A stretch of DNA of 64,000 nt from Pseudarthrobacter enclensis. Its GTDB lineage: Bacteria > Actinomycetota > Actinomycetes > Actinomycetales > Micrococcaceae. A program made the position numbers and the translations under genes. The DNA is taken from positions 744,001 through 808,000 of the forward strand of contig NZ_KQ758599.1 of NCBI RefSeq assembly GCF_001457025.1, read 5' to 3'. Positions within the stretch are counted from its first letter, which is position 1; every line of letters starts with the position of its first letter. Under the pieces are notes generated by a model. It was not told the origin of the DNA. It saw nothing but the letters and a program-made list of their open reading frames with translations, and did no database searches. Positions 58,656 to 64,000 of this stretch are shown here, in pieces.

Positions 58656-61451
58656 CTAGTAGGTGAGGTTCCGGCATCCCAGGGTCGTGTTGCCCGTGGT
58701 GAAGGGGGAGACCCCAATGCCATAGGTACACATGGTGTAATTGCCCTTGACCGTGGTATTGACGTTGATCGAGTATCCGTGGATTCCCGTGACATCAAAG
58801 GCCTTGTTTACGTCCGGGCGGCTGACTGTCGTTGAGAAGACGTATCTCGTGGTCTTGCCGTCGGGGCTGGTGACGTAGGCGTGCACGGGGTTCGACACAC
58901 CAGGCATATCCGGGTCGTAGGTCCATCCGGTTGCCTCCAGGGAGGTGACTCCCGCCGCGGTCTTGAGGGACACCGAGTCAAGCGTTCCCACTGGTGCGCC
59001 GCTCTTGCCGGCATCCGCCGTACGGCAGCCAAGCAACGGGTTGCCGGTGGCCAGGGGGCTCGGCGCAATGGCGTAAGCGCAGGCCGTGTAAACCCCCGGG
59101 CTGGTGATGGGGATCGACGGGGCAAAGCCATGATCACCGGTCACACCGAACGCGGTGTTAACGTCCGCCCTGGGCCGGGACGCTGTATAGGCGTAGCCCT
59201 TGGTCGATCCGTCGGGAGAGGTGACGTAGATGTGGACGTCGATGGAGCGTGCTGCATCTGCCTTGTCCAGCGCCCATCCGGCGACGGTCAGGGAAGCGGA
59301 CTCGGTCGTCTTGTTGACGGAGACGCTGTCGAGGCTGCCGGTAGGTGGCGCAACCGCGCCGACATTGACAGTGCGGCAGCTCAAGAGCGGGTTACCAGGG
59401 GCGAGCGGGCTCAGCGCGATGGCATAGGCACAGACCTTGTACTGCCCGGCGGCGGAAATTGGTATGGCCGCTGCAAAACCGTGGTTGCCGGTGATCCCGA
59501 GGGCGCTGTTCACGTCTGCCCTCGCCTGGGAGGCCACAAACGGGTAGCTCTTGCTGGTGCCGTCGGGAGATGTTACGTAGACATGGACGGAAATGGACCG
59601 TGCGGAGTCAGCGCGGTCAACAGCCCAGCCCCGGACGGAGAGCGCGGCGGTGGTGGAAGTCTTGATCAGGGATGCGTCGTCAAAGCTGCCCACCGGCGCG
59701 GCAGCGGGGGCAAAGTTGAGTTGCCTGCAGCCAATCTCGGTGTTCGAATACTCCCCGATCGCGTAGACACACAGCTTGTAGGTCCCGGGTGCAGTGATGG
59801 CAATGTCCCGCTGGTAGCCGTGGTTTGCGCCCATGCCAAGTGCCTGGTCGACGTCGGGCCTCGACAGGTTCGCCGGCATGACATAGCCGGTGCGGGTGCC
59901 GTCGGGTGCAGTCAGGTATGCGTGCGCTTCCGTGGCCGTCCCGGGATTGGCAGTGTCAATGGCCCACCCGCGCAAGGAGAGGGTTACTTTGTCGGCGGTA
60001 CGGACCTCCTTGGCATCGTCGATGCTGCCGATAGGTGGCTCGACGCCGCTGACCGCCACCGATTTGCAGCCAATGGAGGTGTTGCTGAATGCACCGATGG
60101 CGTAGGCACACACCTGGTACGTCCCGGACTTCTGGACCGGTATGGACTGCTGGAAGCCATGCGATCCGGAAACCCCCAGGGCACTGTTCACATCCGGACG
60201 CGAAATGTTCGCGGGGATGGCATACCCCGTGCGGACGCCGTCGGGAGCAGTGACATAGACGTGGGCCTGTGTTGACGCCGAGGAATTCGCGAAATCGACG
60301 GCCCAGCCGCGGACATTAAGCTGGGTGGCCGAGCCGCTGCCCTGCACGGAAAGGTCGTCGAAGGATCCATCCGGTGCTGCGGCTCCGGCAAAGGTCCGCA
60401 GTGATGCGTAGTCACCGTTCCAGACGTTCGAGTCCCCGGCGAAGGGGCCTGTGGAGCTGTACTGCCAGATGGAGTATGTACCCCAACTGGCCGTCGGGAC
60501 CGGCCCGGCGTTGTTTGTTGGCGAGCTCGGGTAGGCGGCAATCCAGAGCGGATAGTCACCAAAACCGGAGGGGTTGCCCAGGCACTGGTTCCACCAACTG
60601 GTGTTGGTGTAGATCATGGGGAGCCTGCCGGTCAGGGACCGTACCGTGTTGCCGAAGTCCCGGACCCAGGACTGAAGCTGAGCAGGGGACATGTTGTAGC
60701 ACGTGTTGCCGAAGTAGAAGCCGTTGATGGTCCGGCCCTCGTAGGGGTTGAACTCGAAGTCCAGGACCGGCGGCATGGTGTAGCCGTCGGCAGACCACCG
60801 GCCGCCGTTCTGGACGAAGTAGCGGGCCTGGTCTGCCCCGGAAGACCAGTTGGGAATCGCGAAGTGGTAGGCGCCCCGGATCATGCCGACGTTCCTGGAC
60901 CCCTGGTACTGGGAACTGTACGAGGGGTTGGTGTAGTAGTTGCCCTCCGTGGCCTTCACGTAGGCGAACCGGGAGCCCATGTTCCACTGCTGCTTCCAGT
61001 CAACCGTTGGTTGATGGCCGCTGACGTCCAGCCCCTGTACGCCGAAGGTAGGCATCCACGTCCCCTCGCTGGCGAGGGCTTCGGTGCTCAGCCTTTTGAC
61101 CGGCGTGGAGGACGATGCAGTGACGCGCGCTGACCGTTGCCCCATCTCGGCGCCCCCGACCCCCACCGCTTCAGCCATGCCCTGCTGTGCTTCCGGGGAT
61201 GGTGCAGGCGCCTGCGGTTCCGTGGGAGCAGTTGGCTCCCCGGCAGCCGTCGTGGGCGTGGCACTGGCCGGTGCGGATGCAGGGGCAGCCGGCGCACTCG
61301 TCTGCGGTGCCGACGCGGTGGGCGTCGGCGCCGGCTCGACGGCAATTGCGGCGCCAGTTATTCCGGGGCCGGCTGTCAGGGTGGCTGCCAGCAGCAATAT
61401 CCCGAATGGCTTCAGGACGGGGCGACGGGACTGAGACTGGTTCCGCTTCAT
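58656..61451 (-). CDS. secreted GH25 muramidase with five C-terminal repeats
   Basis: This exported protein of 931 residues has a signal peptide (about 1-37, ending near GAAIA) and a Pro/Ala/Thr-rich region to about 110. The GH25 lysozyme domain spans about 135-358, with D142 (GLDVSGHQ) and the DxE pair D231/E233 (VLDFEF), which are the catalytic positions of the family. Five repeats of 105-115 residues follow (about 359-466, 471-580, 584-697, 701-813 and 818-931). Each holds GSxDD, GWAxD, YVTxPDG, RPDVN or RADVN, HGF and a late Cys pair. It cleaves peptidoglycan; the repeats probably bind wall glycan. Confidence 0.9.
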   Translation of the reverse strand: MKRNQSQSRRPVLKPFGILLLAATLTAGPGITGAAIAVEPAPTPTASAPQTSAPAAPASAPASATPTTAAGEPTAPTEPQAPAPSPEAQQGMAEAVGVGGAEMGQRSARVTASSSTPVKRLSTEALASEGTWMPTFGVQGLDVSGHQPTVDWKQQWNMGSRFAYVKATEGNYYTNPSYSSQYQGSRNVGMIRGAYHFAIPNWSSGADQARYFVQNGGRWSADGYTMPPVLDFEFNPYEGRTINGFYFGNTCYNMSPAQLQSWVRDFGNTVRSLTGRLPMIYTNTSWWNQCLGNPSGFGDYPLWIAAYPSSPTNNAGPVPTASWGTYSIWQYSSTGPFAGDSNVWNGDYASLRTFAGAAAPDGSFDDLSVQGSGSATQLNVRGWAVDFANSSASTQAHVYVTAPDGVRTGYAIPANISRPDVNSALGVSGSHGFQQSIPVQKSGTYQVCAYAIGAFSNTSIGCKSVAVSGVEPPIGSIDDAKEVRTADKVTLSLRGWAIDTANPGTATEAHAYLTAPDGTRTGYVMPANLSRPDVDQALGMGANHGYQRDIAITAPGTYKLCVYAIGEYSNTEIGCRQLNFAPAAAPVGSFDDASLIKTSTTAALSVRGWAVDRADSARSISVHVYVTSPDGTSKSYPFVASQARADVNSALGITGNHGFAAAIPISAAGQYKVCAYAIALSPLAPGNPLLSCRTVNVGAVAPPTGSLDSVSVNKTTESASLTVAGWALDKADAARSIDVHIYVTSPDGSTKGYAYTASRPRADVNTAFGVTGDHGFAPSIPITSPGVYTACAYAIAPSPLATGNPLLGCRTADAGKSGAPVGTLDSVSLKTAAGVTSLEATGWTYDPDMPGVSNPVHAYVTSPDGKTTRYVFSTTVSRPDVNKAFDVTGIHGYSINVNTTVKGNYTMCTYGIGVSPFTTGNTTLGCRNLTY

Positions 61452-61562
61452 ATTGGCTCCGGAGACAATGCGGCGCTCCCCCGAGCGCTCATTTCGCTAA
61501 CGGATCCGGTTCGTTCCCCCAGGAAGCCACCGGATCGTGGTAACTCGACAATTAACGCGCTC

Positions 61563-61568
61563 ACCATA
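61563..61568 (-). promoter_or_regulatory. extended -10 of the GH25 gene promoter
   Basis: On the minus strand TGCTATGGT gives the -10 TATGGT with an extended TGC. A start near 61556 would leave a leader of about 105 bases. The -35 region falls inside the GTGACCAGC/GTAACCAGT repeat. Confidence 0.4.
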
Positions 61569-61576
61569 GCACTGGT

Positions 61577-61594
61577 GTGACCAGCGTAACCAGT
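61577..61594. promoter_or_regulatory. tandem 9-bp repeat, candidate MtrA binding site
   Basis: GTGACCAGC and GTAACCAGT lie back to back. Direct repeats of GTNAC-type half-sites are the reported style of MtrA binding sites, and wall hydrolases are known MtrA targets in actinobacteria. The repeat covers the -35 region of the GH25 promoter. The link is inferred. Confidence 0.4.
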
Positions 61595-61633
61595 GGTTCT
61601 TTTGGGACTGAAGTGATAAAAGGGCACTGTTGA

Positions 61634-61643
61634 GTTATCCACA
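61634..61643 (+). promoter_or_regulatory. GTTATCCACA motif upstream of tadA
   Basis: This is the third exact copy of the 10-mer, oriented with tadA. It ends 17 bases upstream of the -35 box and 99 bases upstream of the ATG. This is where an activator of the downstream promoter would bind. Confidence 0.6.
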
Positions 61644-61660
61644 TGGTGGCCTTGCATGAC

Positions 61661-61689
61661 TTGGCAGCTCCGTGCGGTCTCTTTAGGCT
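61661..61689 (+). promoter_or_regulatory. promoter of the tad operon
   Basis: TTGGCA (61661-61666) and TAGGCT (61684-61689) are separated by 17 bases. Transcription would start near 61696, leaving a 47-base leader with a GGGGG ribosome site before ATG 61743. Confidence 0.65.
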
Positions 61690-61742
61690 TTACCCAATTG
61701 CACTGCCTCGGCCGGGGGCGGCAGTGGACCGGGGGAAAATTC

Positions 61743-62966
61743 ATGGACGCTCTGGGGATCGTTGAGGACGAAGTCCGGGAACTCATCAGGCGCAGGGGAC
61801 TGGATCCGCTGAACCAGGCCGGTGAAGTGCGGCGCCTTGTCGAGGCCGCGGTATCGGATTACGACGAGCGGGCGCTTCTGGCGCCGCTGCCGCCCCTGGG
61901 GCCCCTGGACGCTGCCCGCCGCTTCCTGTTTGACGCAGTAGCCGGATTCGGGGTACTTCAGCCTCTCCTGGATGATCCCTCTATTGAAGAGATCTGGATC
62001 AACGCGCCGAACGAGATTTTTGTCGCGCGCAATGGTGAGTCCGAACTGACCTCACTCAGCCTGACGGGGCAGCAGATACGGGACCTGGTGGAACGGATGC
62101 TGAAAAGCTCCGGCAGGCGCCTGGACTTGTCGTCGCCCTTCGTGGACGCTGCGCTTCCGGATGGCTCGCGGCTGCACGTCGTCATTCCAGACGTTACGCG
62201 CCGGCACTGGGCGGTGAATATCCGGAAGTTCGTGGTCAAAGCCAGCCGATTGGAGCATCTCGTGGAGCTGGGGACGCTGACGCCCCAATCAGCACGATTT
62301 CTCGGGGCAGCGGTTTCAAGCGGGCTGAATATCCTGGTTTCCGGGGCCACCCAGGCGGGGAAGACCACCATGCTGAACTGCCTCGCAGCGGGCATTGGCA
62401 GCAGGGAACGAGTTATCACCGTTGAGGAAATCTTCGAATTGCAGTTCCCCTTGCGGGATGTGGTGGGGCTTCAGTGCCGTCAGCCAAATCTTGAAGGAGA
62501 GGGTGAAATTCCCCTCCGCCGTTTGGTCAAGGAAGCCCTCCGCATGCGGCCGGACCGCCTCGTGGTGGGCGAGGTCCGGGAAGCTGAAAGCCTGGACATG
62601 CTGATAGCCCTCAACAGCGGGCTCCCGGGAATGTGCACCGTACACGCAAATTCGGCGCACGATGCCGTCACCAAGATCTGTACCCTTCCCTTACTTGCGG
62701 GCGAGAACATCTCATCGGCTTTCGTGGTTCCCACCGTGGCGTCCTGCATCGATCTGGTGGTCCATTGCAGCCGGCTGTCCAACGGGCGGCGGGAAGTCAC
62801 CGAGATCCTTGCGTTGGGAAGGCGGGTCGAAAACGGCATCATCGAGTCGTCGCCCGTGTTTGCCATGGCGGATGGGGTCCTGAGGTCCTGCCCGAACGCC
62901 ATGCCCGCGGCGGAAAAATTCTCGAGGGCCGGCTACGACGTCGCTGCGTTGCTGGATCCGCGGTGA
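61743..62966 (+). CDS. tadA: Tad/Flp pilus assembly ATPase TadA (CpaF)
   Basis: This 407-residue secretion ATPase of the GspE/VirB11 superfamily powers Tad pilus assembly. Walker A is GATQAGKT (201-208), followed by ITVEEIFELQF (the Asp box, with Glu) and Walker B RLVVGEVREAE (272-282). The His-box motif MCTVHANSAHDAV is intact. The N-terminal domain has DDPSIEEIWINAPNEIFV, the CpaF pattern. ATG 61743 has a GGGGG ribosome site; the frame is open upstream. The stop and the tadB start overlap (GTGATG). Confidence 0.93.
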   Translation: MDALGIVEDEVRELIRRRGLDPLNQAGEVRRLVEAAVSDYDERALLAPLPPLGPLDAARRFLFDAVAGFGVLQPLLDDPSIEEIWINAPNEIFVARNGESELTSLSLTGQQIRDLVERMLKSSGRRLDLSSPFVDAALPDGSRLHVVIPDVTRRHWAVNIRKFVVKASRLEHLVELGTLTPQSARFLGAAVSSGLNILVSGATQAGKTTMLNCLAAGIGSRERVITVEEIFELQFPLRDVVGLQCRQPNLEGEGEIPLRRLVKEALRMRPDRLVVGEVREAESLDMLIALNSGLPGMCTVHANSAHDAVTKICTLPLLAGENISSAFVVPTVASCIDLVVHCSRLSNGRREVTEILALGRRVENGIIESSPVFAMADGVLRSCPNAMPAAEKFSRAGYDVAALLDPR

Positions 62967-63820
62967 TGGCCGCGCTGTTGGGAGCGACCACGGGGGCGGG
63001 GTTGTTCCTGGTCTGGTGGTCCTTTTGGGAAAGTCCTCCGAGGGAGCGCCGCCGGCGGACTCCAGGCAGGGTTTCAGACCTGCTTGCGGCGGCCGGAGTC
63101 GAGAAGGTCTCGCCCGGCGGACTGGCCGGAAGCTGCATCGCTTTGTGCCTGTTCGTGGTCCTGGTATTCGTCGCCGCCACCAGGTCCTGGCCGATGGCGG
63201 TTTGCTTTGGTCTGTTTTCCGGGTGGTTTCCAGTCACTGTCCTCCGGTGGCGGGCCAAAAAGAGGGCCGCTCTCCTGCGGCAGCTGTGGCCGGACGTGGT
63301 GGACCACCTCCGGTCAGCAATCCGTGCCGGCCTCCCACTGCCGGAGGCCCTGATCCAACTCGGTAGCAAAGGCCCTGAAGAGTTGCGGCCGATCTTTCGG
63401 GATTTTGGCGCCGACTATCGTGCCGGCGGCAAGTTCGATGCGGCCCTCAACAGGCTCAAGGACCGGCTGGCCGACCCTGTGGCGGACAGGATCATCGAGG
63501 CGTTGCGCCTGACCCGTGAAGTCGGCGGCTCGGACTTAGGGAAGCTGCTGGGAACGCTTGCTGAGTTTTTGCGTGAAAGCGCCCGGACACGCAGTGAACT
63601 CGAGGCACGCCAGTCCTGGACGATAAACGCCGCCCGGCTGGCTGTTGCCGCGCCGTGGATCGTCATGCTTCTCCTGGCCACGCGTCCAGAAGCGGTCCAG
63701 GCGTACAACACGCCTGCGGGCGCAGCCGTCCTCTTGGGCGGACTGGTCATTTCCCTTGTCTGCTACTCCTTCATGCTCAGGATTGGTGCACTTCCCCGGG
63801 ACGAGAGGGTGCTGCGATGA
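62966..63820 (+). CDS. tadB: Tad pilus inner-membrane platform protein TadB
   Basis: This 284-residue protein of the type II secretion F family has an N-terminal helix, two membrane segments (about 52-85), and a cytoplasmic helical domain with LWPDVVDHLRSAIRAGLPLPEAL and FRDFGADYRAGGKFDAAL. Two C-terminal membrane segments follow. ATG 62966 (TGATG overlap) or GTG 62963 starts it. TadB and TadC form the platform that the TadA ATPase turns. Its stop overlaps the next gene by four bases (ATGA). Confidence 0.9.
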   Translation: MAALLGATTGAGLFLVWWSFWESPPRERRRRTPGRVSDLLAAAGVEKVSPGGLAGSCIALCLFVVLVFVAATRSWPMAVCFGLFSGWFPVTVLRWRAKKRAALLRQLWPDVVDHLRSAIRAGLPLPEALIQLGSKGPEELRPIFRDFGADYRAGGKFDAALNRLKDRLADPVADRIIEALRLTREVGGSDLGKLLGTLAEFLRESARTRSELEARQSWTINAARLAVAAPWIVMLLLATRPEAVQAYNTPAGAAVLLGGLVISLVCYSFMLRIGALPRDERVLR

Positions 63821-64000
63821 TAGCGGTGTCTCCTCCAGCCGTCGCATGCGGGATAGTGCTGGGGATCGGCCTCTGGCTGGTGATCTTTCGGTCACCTTTC
63901 CTGCGTGCCACCAGTCTGGCCGACCGAATCGAGCCGCAGCTGAGGTCCCAGAACCTTGAATCGAGGCTGTTGCGTGCCGGCGACCAGACCGTCACGCCTT
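63817..64000 (+). CDS. tadC: Tad pilus platform protein TadC-like, 5' part (continues past window)
   Basis: The first 61 residues are visible. A short N-terminus leads to a membrane helix (VACGIVLGIGLWLVIF), then RATSLADRIEPQLRSQ and LESRLLRAGD, the start of the F-family cytoplasmic domain. ATG 63817 overlaps the tadB stop (ATGA). Position after tadA-tadB and these motifs support TadC. The pilin, TadE and TadF genes would be expected beyond the window. Confidence 0.8.
   Translation, partial: MIAVSPPAVACGIVLGIGLWLVIFRSPFLRATSLADRIEPQLRSQNLESRLLRAGDQTVTP

Noticed and set aside
58656..60400. Five repeats of the GH25 gene as a DNA repeat array or CRISPR-like element
   Set aside because: The similarity is at protein level with many synonymous differences. 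There are no short identical repeats or unique spacers.

Overview
This 64 kb window is high-GC DNA from an actinobacterium, most likely Arthrobacter, Pseudarthrobacter or a close relative in the Micrococcaceae. That placement is inferred from gene content and order: mtrA-mtrB-lpqB-comF-hpf-secA-Rv3235-like, then pdtaS beside whiB1, a large NAD-glutamate dehydrogenase, a glf/glfT2-type galactofuranose locus and a fused rmlC-rmlD gene. I see no rRNA, tRNA, CRISPR array, transposase, integrase or phage gene. The window reads as chromosomal backbone with a surface-glycan region in its second half. No stretch without a gene exceeds 300 bases.

Layout. 1-8 kb: the 3' end of mnmA, an oligopeptide-type ABC transporter operon (lipoprotein, two permeases, one fused double ATPase), and a chorismate mutase/MetE-like gene pair. 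8-14.2 kb (minus strand): a six-gene MoxR ATPase operon (membrane protein, DUF4129, DUF4350, MoxR, DUF58, DUF4166-like). 14.4-24.7 kb (plus strand): the MtrAB two-component system, its lipoprotein LpqB, ComF, the hibernation factor HPF, a YcaQ-type DNA glycosylase and SecA. 24.8-29.4 kb: an Rv3235-like protein, a LysM membrane protein, a leaderless hypothetical gene, a small HTH protein, and a SAF/CpaE-like pair that looks like part of a Tad pilus apparatus. 29.5-36.4 kb: NAD-glutamate dehydrogenase, the sensor kinase PdtaS and WhiB1. 36.4-41 kb: a small membrane protein and a 1,334-residue FHA-FtsK (EssC/EccC-like) ATPase with no visible type VII partners.

41.1-58.6 kb is a surface-glycan region. 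It holds a WbpD-like acetyltransferase, UDP-galactopyranose mutase (Glf), a GlfT2-like galactofuranosyltransferase, a Wzm/Wzt ABC exporter, a large multi-pass membrane protein, a flippase, five further GT2 glycosyltransferases, a DUF2304 protein and the complete dTDP-rhamnose pathway (RmlA, RmlB, fused RmlCD). Together these can make UDP-Galf and dTDP-rhamnose, polymerise them and move the product across the membrane. 58.6-61.5 kb encodes a secreted GH25 muramidase with five C-terminal repeats. The window ends in tadA-tadB-tadC (Tad/Flp pilus motor).

The most unusual signal is the 10-mer GTTATCCACA. It occurs three times, always between genes and always in the same orientation, upstream of three secretion or pilus loci: SAF-cpaE, the FHA-FtsK ATPase and tadABC. 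In two cases it lies 16-17 bases upstream of a recognisable -35/-10 pair. This could be the binding site of an undescribed activator linking Tad pili and the FtsK-type ATPase.
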